NCBI RefSeq assembly: GCF_002744735.1
Contig: NZ_KZ319340.1
Span: 839,030-903,029 of the forward strand
Length of the DNA: 64,000 bases
Direction: 5' to 3'
Source of the DNA: Marinobacter guineae
GTDB lineage: Bacteria > Pseudomonadota > Gammaproteobacteria > Pseudomonadales > Oleiphilaceae
The notes under the pieces were generated by a model, which saw only the letters and a program-made list of their open reading frames with translations, was not told the DNA's origin and ran no database searches. A program made the translations under genes and the position numbers. Below are positions 36,614 through 45,512 of the stretch, piece after piece; positions within the stretch are counted from its first letter, which is position 1; every line of letters starts with the position of its first letter.

Positions 36614-37579
36614 ATGACCAAGCCAACCCTTCCTGACCAGCCCCAAATTCTGGAGGCAGAGCAGCGTATTCGACAACAACTGGGCGAAACGCCGCTATTG
36701 AATGTGCCTGACTTGGATGCCGCCATGGGCCAGCCGCTGGGTTTGAAGTGCGAAAGCCTTCAGCGCACCGGCAGCTTCAAGGCCCGGGGTGCCCTGAACT
36801 GGCTGATGACCGCCAGCGAGAATGAACTCAGTGCCGGTCTGGTGACGGTGTCAGCCGGTAACCATGCCATCGCCCTGGCGTGGGCAGCGGCCATGCAGGG
36901 TGTGCCGCTCACCGTGGTCATGCCCGAAGGCTCCAGCCCACTGAAAATCAGCCGCACCCGTGAGCTGGGTGCCGAGGTAATTGTTCAGGGCACTATCCAG
37001 CAGGCGGTGGCTCTGTGTCATGACCTTCGGGATCAGAAAGGGCTGACTCTGGTCCACCCTTACAACGACGTTCGCATCATGGCCGGGCAGGGTACCGTGG
37101 GCCTGGAGTTGTTGCGTCAACAGCCGGATGTGGAGCGCGTGCTGTGCCCGATTGGCGGTGGCGGCCTGATTTCCGGGCTGGGATTGGCCATCAAGGCGCA
37201 GCGACCGGACGTCGAACTGATTGGTGTCGAGCCTGAGGGCGCGGCCACCATGTTCAACGCCTGGCACCATCAGGATTCCGCTGCCAGCCTTGACTCAGTG
37301 GACACCTGGGCCGCGAGTCTGGCACCGGCGGTGGTGGGAGATTGCACCTATGCCGCCTCCTGCCAGGTGGTGGACCGGATTGTAACGGTTTCCGAGGCAG
37401 GTATTCGGGAGGCCACACGACGGCTGCTGACCGAGGCCCGGCTTTATGTGGAACCCGGAGCCAGCGTCGGCCTCGCGGCCTTGCTGGAGAACCGGGTTCC
37501 ATTGGCCCCGGGGCGGGCGACAGCTCTCATTATCACCGGTGGCAATATGGATCTGGAGCAGGTCTGTCAGTGCCGGTGA
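36614..37579 (+). CDS. threonine/serine dehydratase-like PLP enzyme
   Basis: 321 residues of fold type II PLP enzyme. The cofactor lysine is K56 in RTGSFKARGALN, and the phosphate loop is PIGGGGLISGLGLA. It resembles biosynthetic or catabolic threonine dehydratases and serine racemases without a C-terminal ACT domain. It would convert threonine or serine to the 2-oxo acid and ammonia; other hydroxyamino acids are possible. AGGAG precedes the ATG at 36614. Single gene. Confidence 0.88.
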   Translation: MTKPTLPDQPQILEAEQRIRQQLGETPLLNVPDLDAAMGQPLGLKCESLQRTGSFKARGALNWLMTASENELSAGLVTVSAGNHAIALAWAAAMQGVPLTVVMPEGSSPLKISRTRELGAEVIVQGTIQQAVALCHDLRDQKGLTLVHPYNDVRIMAGQGTVGLELLRQQPDVERVLCPIGGGGLISGLGLAIKAQRPDVELIGVEPEGAATMFNAWHHQDSAASLDSVDTWAASLAPAVVGDCTYAASCQVVDRIVTVSEAGIREATRRLLTEARLYVEPGASVGLAALLENRVPLAPGRATALIITGGNMDLEQVCQCR

Positions 37580-37620
37580 TCTGGCCAGCTCTGTCTGCCA
37601 GCCTGGCCTGAACGAAGCGA

Positions 37621-38529
37621 TCAGACGGAGTGAACAGGCCGGCCCAGATCCCGGAGCACGGTATCCACGACCATCGGGCTCCACAACAGGCGGTTATGAC
37701 CCAGTCCGCTGGTGCGTAATACATTCGCGCTGTGCCAGTTTTCGACCACTCGCTGGCTTTCAGCCGGTGAAATGGACGTGTCGTCGTCATCGATGACAAT
37801 CAGACCCCGCTGGCCAAGTGTCTGGGACAGGGCCTCCAGATCCAGCTGGTCCCATACCGATGGGCCGAAACGCTCTTCCATCAGTTGAAGGTGGACAGCC
37901 AGGACCTCCGGACTCAGTCCCAGTTGCCGGCCCAGGTTCTTCATCACGGCGGTCACGCTGGCCGGGGGTGCCAGCATGGCCAGATAACTGGGCTGCAGGC
38001 CGTCTGCGATGGCCCTGGCCACAGCGATGCAACCGATGGAGTGAGCCAGCACACCATGCACCCGGCCGACACTGGCGGCCACGCGGGTGATGACGTCGGC
38101 CATTTCGAACAGGTCGGTGCTTTCCCCCTGGGCTCGACCGTGGGCGGGAGCGTCAAAGAGGACGACACGGTAGCCCGCCTCCAGTAATGGTTCAATCCAG
38201 GCGCCGAACTGGATGCCCGCGCCTGCCCAGCCATGGACACCGAGAATCACCGGCCCCTGACCCCAGGAGAACACCGGAATAATGCGTGAACCATGCTGCA
38301 GCTGGGTGTAGCTGTCGGCGTTATCCAGCAAATGCTCGTAGCGGATTGGCATCGGGAGCCGGGATGGCCTGAACGCCATGTGGTGCACCAGCCGACCCGC
38401 TTTCCGGGGCGACACCCGGCCGTAAAGTTTCAGCGCCAGCCGGGTGGCCGAGAGCCCCAGGTTTGCGGGTGTCCTGGCCTGGCTGGTCGGGCGGAAGATT
38501 TCTGATTGGGTGTTCAGTTGTGAAGTCAT
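37621..38529 (-). CDS. alpha/beta hydrolase
   Basis: 302 residues of alpha/beta-hydrolase fold. The oxyanion segment is VHGWAGAGIQFG, the nucleophile S164 lies in LAHSIGCIAVA, the acid is probably in VIDDDDTSI, and the histidine in TSGLGHNRLL. An esterase or lipase-like acyl hydrolase is likely; substrate unknown. A GAAGGAG site precedes the ATG. It is divergent from the GlxA-type regulator with 112 bp between starts, so the regulator may control it. Confidence 0.88.
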   Translation of the reverse strand: MTSQLNTQSEIFRPTSQARTPANLGLSATRLALKLYGRVSPRKAGRLVHHMAFRPSRLPMPIRYEHLLDNADSYTQLQHGSRIIPVFSWGQGPVILGVHGWAGAGIQFGAWIEPLLEAGYRVVLFDAPAHGRAQGESTDLFEMADVITRVAASVGRVHGVLAHSIGCIAVARAIADGLQPSYLAMLAPPASVTAVMKNLGRQLGLSPEVLAVHLQLMEERFGPSVWDQLDLEALSQTLGQRGLIVIDDDDTSISPAESQRVVENWHSANVLRTSGLGHNRLLWSPMVVDTVLRDLGRPVHSV

Positions 38530-38641
38530 GGAGAAACTCCTTCTTCGTGCGCTGGTGGATGACAGCTTCAGGTTAGGACTTGCCGGTGGCCAGCAGGAGT
38601 GTCATATTTGACATATAAAGTGCGAAACGGGCCAATCATCA

Positions 38642-39646
38642 ATGATCAACATTGCTATCGTTGCCTTACCCAATTGCCATGCCTCCGGTGTGCATGGTGT
38701 GATGGATTTCTTTACCGTGGCCAATTACTGTGCCCATGTGCCGGGTGTTCGGGGGGAGCCTCTGTTCAACGGACAGGTAGTGACGGTGGATAACGAGCCG
38801 GTCCGTGGCTACAGCGGTGCCGTGGTAACACCGACGGTGCGCCGCGAAGACTTCGAGCCAGACCTTATCGTGGTGGGTTCTTCAGTGGAGGCTGCGGTCA
38901 GCGCTGACCTGCTGGAGCGCACCCTGGCGCCGGCCATCCCCTTACACGGATGGCTTCGACAGGCGTTTGACCGGGGCGTTGTGCTGGCAAGTGTCTGCAC
39001 CGGCAGCTTCGTGCTGGCGGAGGCCGGGTTGCTGGCGGATCAGGTGGCCACGACCCACTGGCGGGCAGCGCTGCAGTTCCGGAACCGTTATCCCGATATC
39101 CGTCTGGAGGAAGACCAATTGCTGGTGGATAACGGCCAGATCATCTGTGCTGGCGGAGCGACGGCGTTTGTGGATTTGTGCCTCTACCTGGTGGAACGCT
39201 TCGCCTCACCGTCGGTTGCACTGGCCTGCAGCAAGATGCTGGTTCTGGATGGTCGCCGGGTGGAACAGACACCCTACATGGCGTTCTACAGCCGCAAGGC
39301 CCACCAGGACGACGCCATCCGCAAGGCGCAAACCTGGCTGGAACAGCATTACTCCGAGCCGGTCGGTATTGATGATGTCGCGGAAGTGGCCGGCCTGGGC
39401 ACACGAACCTTCAAGCGCCGGTTCAAGGAGGCGACCGGAGAGACACCCATCGGCTATCTCCAGCATTTGCGGATTGAAGCCGCCAAACACAAACTGGAGT
39501 CGAGCCGCGAGCAGACCGCCCGGATTATCTGGAGCGTGGGTTATGAGGACGCCAGTTCATTCCGGCGCTTGTTCAAGCGGATCGTGGGCTGCACCATGGA
39601 ACAGTATCGCAAGCGCTTCAGCTATGTGACGCCCATGGCAGTGTAA
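38642..39646 (+). CDS. GlxA-type AraC-family regulator (DJ-1/PfpI plus helix-turn-helix)
   Basis: 334 residues. Residues 1-195 form a DJ-1/PfpI-like domain with the nucleophile-elbow cysteine in ASVCTGSFVLAEAGLLA. The C-terminal 100 carry the two AraC helix-turn-helices (IDDVAEVAGLGTRTFKRRFK and RIIWSVGYEDASSFRRLFKR). These regulators usually respond to amino or quaternary-amine compounds. Divergent from the alpha/beta hydrolase gene. Confidence 0.93.
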   Translation: MINIAIVALPNCHASGVHGVMDFFTVANYCAHVPGVRGEPLFNGQVVTVDNEPVRGYSGAVVTPTVRREDFEPDLIVVGSSVEAAVSADLLERTLAPAIPLHGWLRQAFDRGVVLASVCTGSFVLAEAGLLADQVATTHWRAALQFRNRYPDIRLEEDQLLVDNGQIICAGGATAFVDLCLYLVERFASPSVALACSKMLVLDGRRVEQTPYMAFYSRKAHQDDAIRKAQTWLEQHYSEPVGIDDVAEVAGLGTRTFKRRFKEATGETPIGYLQHLRIEAAKHKLESSREQTARIIWSVGYEDASSFRRLFKRIVGCTMEQYRKRFSYVTPMAV

Positions 39647-39739
39647 TGGGCTGGCATCTCATACGTTCACTTCCGTACGGCAAAAAACGTTGTAGCAAGC
39701 TATGCTTACCGGCTTTCTTTGAACCCTGGAATGCCCCGA

Positions 39740-40363
39740 ATGCTTGAGACGTTTTTCTCCACCTTTATCAGTAGCACCATTCGCTTTCTGTTTTTGCTGG
39801 CGCCCTTTTTTGTGGTGACCATGTTCCTCGCACTGACCCGGGGATTACCGGCGGCCGAGAAGACGTCGATCATTCGCCGCGCCTGCGTCTCGGCGTTTGT
39901 TCTGGGCGTGATTCTGTTCTTTGCCGGCCCGCTGCTGTTCAGCGCTATTGGCATCACCCTTAGCTCCTTCCGGATCGGCGCAGGCAGTTTGCTGTTCCTG
40001 ACTGCCATCAGTCTGGTCACCAGTGGCACCCGCAATCACGCCACCGGCTTGCCGGATGAAGATCGTGATGACATTGCCGTGGTACCCCTGGCGATTCCGG
40101 TAATGATTGGCCCGGCAACCATAGGTGCGATTCTGGTGTACGGGGCGGAGCTGAAAACCGTGGCCGAAGTGACCGGCGGGCTTCTCGGGCTGGTATCCGG
40201 GTTGTTGATCCTGGCAGTGCTGCTGCAGCTATCGGGCTATCTGGAAAAGGTACTCGGCAAGACCGGCCTCAACATCCTCTCGAAAATCAGTGGGCTGATT
40301 CTCTCCGCCATGGCAGCTGAAATTGTGCTGACGGGCATTGCGGGATTCATTGCCACCACCTAG
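39740..40363 (+). CDS. MarC-family integral membrane protein
   Basis: 207 residues with about six membrane helices. The stretch AIPVMIGPATIGAILVYG and the helix pattern match MarC, a family once linked to multidrug resistance but of uncertain role. Starts at 39731 or 39740 are both possible; I used 39740 (MLETFFSTFISS), the usual opening. The gamma-glutamylcyclotransferase gene follows 35 nt later and may be co-transcribed. Confidence 0.85.
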   Translation: MLETFFSTFISSTIRFLFLLAPFFVVTMFLALTRGLPAAEKTSIIRRACVSAFVLGVILFFAGPLLFSAIGITLSSFRIGAGSLLFLTAISLVTSGTRNHATGLPDEDRDDIAVVPLAIPVMIGPATIGAILVYGAELKTVAEVTGGLLGLVSGLLILAVLLQLSGYLEKVLGKTGLNILSKISGLILSAMAAEIVLTGIAGFIATT

Positions 40364-40398
40364 AGTATTTCCGGTCGTTTTCCGCTGGGGGGTCCGTG

Positions 40399-40983
40399 AT
40401 GTCGGCCAACACCATTGAGCACAATCGCAACCGGTACAACTTCGCCGGCGTTGAGTCGATCTGGCTGTTCGGTTATGGCTCGCTGATCTACAAGGTGGAT
40501 TTCCCATTCCTGGAGCAGCGCCCGGCCTCGATTCGTGGCTGGGAGCGGCGGTTCTGGCAGGGTTCTCACGATCACCGGGGCACGCCGGAGGCTCCCGGAC
40601 GGGTGGTGACCCTGGTGGAGACGCCCGGGGCTGTCTGTAAGGGCATGGCATTCCGGGTGTCGCCCAATGTGTTCGAGCATCTGGATGTGCGGGAGAAGAA
40701 CGGTTACCTGCGCTTCAGCACCACTCTTACGTTTGAGGATGGCAGTCATGCCGAGGGGCTGGTTTACATTGCCACCGAAGACAACGAGGCCTTCCTGGGC
40801 CACGCGCCGGACGCGGACATCGCCCGTCAGATTGCCGTCGCGTCCGGTCCTAGCGGCGCTAATTCGGAGTATCTGCTGAGGCTGGCGGAATCGCTTCGTG
40901 CCCTTGGCGCCGATTGTCCCCACACCTTTGCGATTGAGTCCCACCTGCGCTCTGCCGGGGGAAGCGACACTTCCACCGGCTAA
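40399..40983 (+). CDS. ChaC-type gamma-glutamylcyclotransferase
   Basis: 194 residues. The substrate loop is WLFGYGSLIYKVDFPF, the family's YGSL signature, and the catalytic glutamate lies in DVREKNGYLRF. ChaC enzymes cleave gamma-glutamyl compounds, mainly glutathione, giving 5-oxoproline in the cytoplasm. Start at ATG 40399 after GGGGGGT. It follows marC closely. Confidence 0.93.
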   Translation: MSANTIEHNRNRYNFAGVESIWLFGYGSLIYKVDFPFLEQRPASIRGWERRFWQGSHDHRGTPEAPGRVVTLVETPGAVCKGMAFRVSPNVFEHLDVREKNGYLRFSTTLTFEDGSHAEGLVYIATEDNEAFLGHAPDADIARQIAVASGPSGANSEYLLRLAESLRALGADCPHTFAIESHLRSAGGSDTSTG

Positions 40984-41134
40984 AACGTCAAGGAGACAGG
41001 GCTTTGCGTAAAGATCCTGCAAAGCCTGCCTGGAGGCACTGACATTCTCTCCCGGTTCGTTAATCTGGGTTCAGAGGCATTCGGCAGTGGGGCCGGGTGC
41101 GGTATCTGTCTCTGAAAAAGACGGGAGAATCATC

Positions 41135-41563
41135 ATGAAGCGATTGTTGATTGGAAGCCTGGTGACGGCGTTCCTGATGGTGTCCGCTCCGGCGATGGCC
41201 GATGACGACAACCGCCGCGGTTCGGGCTGGCAGAAGCACCAAGAACGGGGCCAGGCCATGCCGCTGGGCCACCAGAAAAAATTCCTGCAGGCGCACTATC
41301 GCCGTGACCATTACGGTCGCCACCACCACCAGCGCAAGCACCAGAAGTGGGACCGTAAACATCACAGCCGCAACGACCGCCATCATTATTCTGGCAAGAA
41401 GCACAAGCGTGATGTTTACCGGGACAGATACGACAGGTATGACCGGCACCATTCCGGCCATTACCGTATCAGACTGGGCTACAGCGACGGGCTACCACCT
41501 GAGGCCCGAATCGGCCGGATCATTCACGACACTCACGTACTGGTTGAATCTTCCCGCCGCTGA
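41135..41563 (+). CDS. secreted His- and Arg-rich small protein
   Basis: 142 residues. A signal peptide (MKRLLIGSLVTAFLMVSAPA, cleavage after AMA) precedes a strongly basic, histidine-rich middle (HHHQRKHQKWDRKHHSRNDR and similar) and a short non-repetitive C-terminus (YSDGLPPEARIGRIIHDTHV) that resembles the end of RcnB-like periplasmic proteins. The histidines suggest metal binding, perhaps nickel, cobalt or copper; that is inference. A good ribosome site (GGGAG) is present. Its last 44 nt overlap the convergent EamA gene. Confidence 0.7.
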   Translation: MKRLLIGSLVTAFLMVSAPAMADDDNRRGSGWQKHQERGQAMPLGHQKKFLQAHYRRDHYGRHHHQRKHQKWDRKHHSRNDRHHYSGKKHKRDVYRDRYDRYDRHHSGHYRIRLGYSDGLPPEARIGRIIHDTHVLVESSRR

Positions 41564-42470
41564 GTGAGGCGCCACGGCCTTGCCGCCACTCTGGTTCCGG
41601 GGCAGGATTGAAGCCCCGGGCCGGTGACCTGCGTCGTTGCTGCAGGCCGATCAGCAGTAGCGGCACCACGATCATCAGGCTGCCGGCCAGGAACCAGAGG
41701 TCCGGCACTTCTCCGAACCAGATCCAGCCAATGCCCACGGCCCAGATCAGCCCGGTGTATTCGGCGCTGGTGACCTGGTTGGCATCCACCTGGCGATAGG
41801 CTAGCAGTACGGTGATGTTGTAGCCCAGTATGAACAGGGCGGAACCCATGGCGCTGATGAGCATACCGGAATCCCAGGGAGCGCCTTCCCACCAGGCCAG
41901 GGCACCCGCCGCTGGCAGAATCAGCAGGTAGTTCAGGAACAGTTTGTGGACGGTGCTTTGCTGCTTCGGCAGCTGGCGGACCATCACGGCGTTGATGGCC
42001 AGGGCAAAAGCGGCTGCCAGCGCAGCGACGGCGGCCCAGTTGAACTCGACCGGCCGTAGGATCAGTACGATGCCGGCAAAGCCGCTGAACACGGCGGTCA
42101 CGCTTAGCGGGGTCAGTTTTTCCCGGAACAGGATAACGGAGAGCACCATGACCAGAATGGGCGCTGCGTAGAAGACGGCGTTGGCGGTTGCCAGGGGCAG
42201 GTTGCCGAGGGCAATGACCATGCAGAGGATGCCCGCCAGGTGGATATGGGCCCGGAAAGCGTGGATTTTCAGGCCAGAGAACAGGTGGTTCCGGTCCAGC
42301 TGCTTTGCCAGCGGCAGCAGAAATCCGAGGGTGATCAGGCAGCGCAGGAAGGCAAACTGGAACACCGGGGCGCCGGGCTCGAGCAGTTTGATGAATACGT
42401 CAGAAATCAACGCCATGGCATTGCCGATGATCAGCAGCAGAATGGCACTGTTTACGGTTTTTCCTGACAT
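41520..42470 (-). CDS. EamA-family (DMT) transporter
   Basis: 316 residues with ten predicted membrane helices in two EamA repeats (for example AILLLIIGNAMALISDVFIK and ITVLLAYRQVDANQVTSAEY). The C-terminal 35 residues are polar and overlap the His-rich gene. Such carriers export amino acids, metabolites or lipids; substrate unknown. The ATG at 42470 follows GGGAAAG. The longer frame upstream would run into foldback copy C and is rejected. Confidence 0.88.
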   Translation of the reverse strand: MSGKTVNSAILLLIIGNAMALISDVFIKLLEPGAPVFQFAFLRCLITLGFLLPLAKQLDRNHLFSGLKIHAFRAHIHLAGILCMVIALGNLPLATANAVFYAAPILVMVLSVILFREKLTPLSVTAVFSGFAGIVLILRPVEFNWAAVAALAAAFALAINAVMVRQLPKQQSTVHKLFLNYLLILPAAGALAWWEGAPWDSGMLISAMGSALFILGYNITVLLAYRQVDANQVTSAEYTGLIWAVGIGWIWFGEVPDLWFLAGSLMIVVPLLLIGLQQRRRSPARGFNPAPEPEWRQGRGASLSGGKIQPVRECRE

Positions 42471-42504
42471 ATTCTTTCCCTCCGTTCTAAAACTCTGGGT
42501 GCAT

Positions 42505-42616
42505 GAGCCCAGACAGGAAATGGCTTCCGAAAACCGCTGCAAGTACATCCCTGTACGCTTGCTTTCCGCCATCCATGGCTCCAAGCATTTTCGGAAGCCA
42601 TTTCCTGCCCGGGCTC
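42505..42616 (+). repeat. foldback element, copy C
   Basis: Arms 42505-42533 and 42588-42616 pair at 27 of 29 positions; both mismatches are A-C, near the outer end. The core is 42534-42587 (54 nt) and differs from copy A at only a few positions, including the TAC-N6-GTA hairpin around ATCCCT and GCCAT-CC-ATGGC. It lies between the divergent EamA and LysR starts, 34 bp from the EamA start. Confidence 0.9.
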
Positions 42617-42698
42617 CCCTGACTCGCACTGAGATTCTATTTGGGTTTTAATATCCGATAAAATGATCTTTATTTGATCGCTATTAGAAAATTAGATA

Positions 42699-43646
42699 AT
42701 GAAACTGCCACCCCTGAAAGCCCTGCCCGTATTCGAAGCCGTTGCCCGTCTCAACAGCTTTTCACTCGCTGCCGAGGAGCTGGCGGTGAGCCAGAGCGCC
42801 GTGAGTCACCAGATCAAACAGCTGGAAACCTATCTGGGGGAGCAACTGTTCTGGCGCAGTGGCCGAACGCTGTCGTTGACCGACGAGGGACGGCAGTATC
42901 TTGATGCAGTGAGTTCAGCCCTGCTGCAGATTGAACGGGCCAGCGAGCAGTTGTTGGGCCATGAAGAATCGCGGTTGCGGCTGTCGGTGTTCAGTTCGTT
43001 TGCGGTGCGCTGGCTGGTGCCACGGTTGCCGGAATTACACCGCTCGCACCCGCAACTGGATCTGGCACTGGAGATGAGTAGCGCCAATCCGGTGCTGTCC
43101 GATCGGGTGGCAGACTGTTTTATTACGGTTGGCAGGGGGTCGTCGGCGTACAGCTATGAGTTGCTCTATGTGGAGCGGTTGTTTCCGGTCTGCAGTCAGG
43201 ACTACTGGCAAAAAATCCGGCGCGAACTCGGGCGTTCGGGATCGGATGGGGAAGAGGCTCTGCTGACACCGGAGGATGTCGCGCGGTTTCCGTTGTTGTC
43301 GACCCACAGTATTTTCGAGAAACCGGCGGGAGACTGGGAGGTGTGGTACAGGGCGGTAGAGCGGGACATTCCCGTGGGCGCTCGGGTCCAGCATTTCAGT
43401 CATATGCTGCTGGCGCTGGAGGCGGCGCGTTTTCATCAGGGCATCGCGCTCACGAATGATTACATGCTAAGCACCCGCAAGGATTCCGAGGATTTCGTCA
43501 GGCTGCCCTGCCATCCAGTGATGACCGGGGACGAGTTTTTCTTTGCCTGGAAAACCAGCCGGCGCGGTGAGCGGGGCATTCAGTTGTTGCGCCGCTGGCT
43601 GGTGAGTCAGGCCATCGAGGGCGGGCTTCGGGGTGAGGCGGATTAG
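42699..43646 (+). CDS. LysR-family regulator, GcvA-like
   Basis: 315 residues. The helix-turn-helix region reads NSFSLAAEELAVSQSAVSHQIKQLETYLGE, of the GcvA type, followed by an effector domain. It is divergent from EamA and its end overlaps the convergent cyclodeaminase gene by 4 nt. It may control the cyclodeaminase/liv operon or EamA. An AT-rich promoter stretch lies at 42640-42698. Confidence 0.9.
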   Translation: MKLPPLKALPVFEAVARLNSFSLAAEELAVSQSAVSHQIKQLETYLGEQLFWRSGRTLSLTDEGRQYLDAVSSALLQIERASEQLLGHEESRLRLSVFSSFAVRWLVPRLPELHRSHPQLDLALEMSSANPVLSDRVADCFITVGRGSSAYSYELLYVERLFPVCSQDYWQKIRRELGRSGSDGEEALLTPEDVARFPLLSTHSIFEKPAGDWEVWYRAVERDIPVGARVQHFSHMLLALEAARFHQGIALTNDYMLSTRKDSEDFVRLPCHPVMTGDEFFFAWKTSRRGERGIQLLRRWLVSQAIEGGLRGEAD

Positions 43647-44581
43647 CCGCCCTTGAGAGCTTCCCAGACTTCGATGGCGGCGGCCAGGTCCTCCAGTGAG
43701 GCACCCACGGATTTGAACAGGGTGATGGCGTCATCACTCGTGCGTCCCGGTTTCTCGCCTCGCAGGAGTTCCGCCAGTTCGGCCTGCAGGTCTGCCTTGC
43801 TGAACACCCCTTCGTCGATGGCCTGGAGAATATCGCCAGCCTCGCCCAGGGCGCCTGCGTAGGTGTCCACAAAGACCTGGCTGCGGGCCAGGCACTGGCT
43901 GTCGGTTTCACGCATGGATGGCCGGAATGCGCCCACCAGATCCAGATGGCTGCCAGGTCGCAGCCATTCACCCCGGATCAGCGGTTCGGTCGACAGGGTT
44001 GCGCAGCTGATGATGTCTGCTTGGGGTGCGGCGGTTTCGAGATCCGTCACCGCCTCGCAGTCGAACCGGTCCCGGAATTTGTCGGCCAGGGCTGTTGCCT
44101 TGTCCGGGTTTCGGCCCCAGACCCGCACTCTGCGGATGGGGCGAACGGCCGCGTGAGCCTCGATCAGCATCGGTGCCAGTTTGCCGGTGCCGACCACCAG
44201 TAGCGATTCGGCATCCTGCCGTGCCAGTTCGCGGGCCGCCAGGGCTGAGGCTGCGGCGGTACGCCTGCTGGTCAGGGCGCTGCCGTCGATACAGGCGAGC
44301 GGCGTGCCATGCTGGCCCTCGCACAGGATGTACAGGCCCGAGATGGCAGGCAGGCCGGCGTTGGCGTTCTGGGGAAACACGTTGACCATTTTCATGCCGA
44401 TGTAACCGGCCTCTTCCCAGGCCGGCATCAGTAGCATGGTGGCCTCACCGTCTGGGCGGTGCATGGCGTGATGGTGTCTTGGCGGCGCTTTCACGCCCTC
44501 GCGAAAGGTGGTGGCGAGACGTTCGATCAGTGCCGGCCATGCCAGCGCGCCGGCCACCTCTTGTGCAGAAATAACTCGCAT
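43643..44581 (-). CDS. ornithine cyclodeaminase / delta1-pyrroline-2-carboxylate reductase family protein
   Basis: 312 residues of the OCD/mu-crystallin family. The NAD(P)-binding loop is LLVVGTGKLAPMLIEAH, the substrate arginine/lysine region is IGMKMVNVFP, and TSRRTAAASALAA is the conserved helix. Members deaminate ornithine to proline or reduce cyclic imines such as pyrroline-2-carboxylate. It is the last gene of the liv operon, 5 nt after livM, which suggests it works on an imported amino acid or its cyclic imine. Confidence 0.9.
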   Translation of the reverse strand: MRVISAQEVAGALAWPALIERLATTFREGVKAPPRHHHAMHRPDGEATMLLMPAWEEAGYIGMKMVNVFPQNANAGLPAISGLYILCEGQHGTPLACIDGSALTSRRTAAASALAARELARQDAESLLVVGTGKLAPMLIEAHAAVRPIRRVRVWGRNPDKATALADKFRDRFDCEAVTDLETAAPQADIISCATLSTEPLIRGEWLRPGSHLDLVGAFRPSMRETDSQCLARSQVFVDTYAGALGEAGDILQAIDEGVFSKADLQAELAELLRGEKPGRTSDDAITLFKSVGASLEDLAAAIEVWEALKGG

Positions 44582-44586
44582 AGACC

Positions 44587-45507
44587 TTAACCCTGTTTAC
44601 GACTGGCCAGTCGCTGGATTTCGCCAATGATACCGCGTCGGAATACCATAACGCAGACCACGAATATGGTGCCGAGTATCACCTGTACCCAAGAGCCGAA
44701 AGCGGACAGCTCGTGGCTGAGGGCACCCACCGTGATGGCGCCAACCACCGGGCCGAAGACCGTGCCCAGACCGCCCACCAGGGTCATCAGAATGACCTCG
44801 CCGGAGGTTTGCCAATGGGCGTTGGTGAGCGCGGCAAACTGGAAAATGATGGCCTTGGTGGCACCGGCCAGCCCGGCCAGGGTGGCGGATATCACGAAGG
44901 CCAGCAGTTTGAAGTGATCCACGTCGTAGCCCAGGGACAGGGCCCGGGATTCGTTTTCCCGGATCGCCTGCAGCACTTCACCGAATGGCGAGTTGATGGT
45001 GCGATAGATGATACCGAAGCCAATAAGGAAGATGACGAATACGAAGTAATACATGGCGAGGGAGTTGTTCAGGTCGATCAGGCCGAACAGGTGCCCCCTG
45101 GGAATGCCTTGCAGGCCGTTCTCGCCGCCGGTGAAGGGCATCTGCAGGGCCAGGAAGTAAATGATCTGGGCCAGTGCCAAGGTCACCATGGCGAAGTATA
45201 TGCCCTGGCGGCGTATGGCCAGGAATCCGAAGGCCGCGCCAAGCACCATGGCGAACCCCGCCCCGGCGAGTATGCCCAGCAGCGGGGTAAACCCCCATTC
45301 CTTGGTGACGTAACCGGTAATGTAGGCGGCGCCGCCAAAGAACGCGGCATGGCCGAACGAGAGCAGACCGGCATAGCCCAGCAACAGGTTGAAGGCACAG
45401 GCGAACAGTGCGAAACACAGCAGGTCCATGACGAACACCGGGTAGGCGAACAGGGGGGCGGTCAGGCCTGCCACCAGCATGATGATAAAGAGGATGCGGT
45501 TGGTCAT
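44587..45507 (-). CDS. livM: branched-chain-type amino acid ABC permease LivM
   Basis: 306 residues, eight to nine membrane helices. Conserved LivM segments are LLLGYAGLLSFGHAAFFGGAAY and the EAA-like loop RAIRENESRALSLGYDVDHFK. Together with LivH it forms the membrane channel. It follows livH after 5 nt and is co-translated. Confidence 0.94.
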   Translation of the reverse strand: MTNRILFIIMLVAGLTAPLFAYPVFVMDLLCFALFACAFNLLLGYAGLLSFGHAAFFGGAAYITGYVTKEWGFTPLLGILAGAGFAMVLGAAFGFLAIRRQGIYFAMVTLALAQIIYFLALQMPFTGGENGLQGIPRGHLFGLIDLNNSLAMYYFVFVIFLIGFGIIYRTINSPFGEVLQAIRENESRALSLGYDVDHFKLLAFVISATLAGLAGATKAIIFQFAALTNAHWQTSGEVILMTLVGGLGTVFGPVVGAITVGALSHELSAFGSWVQVILGTIFVVCVMVFRRGIIGEIQRLASRKQG

Positions 45508-45512
45508 GGCGC

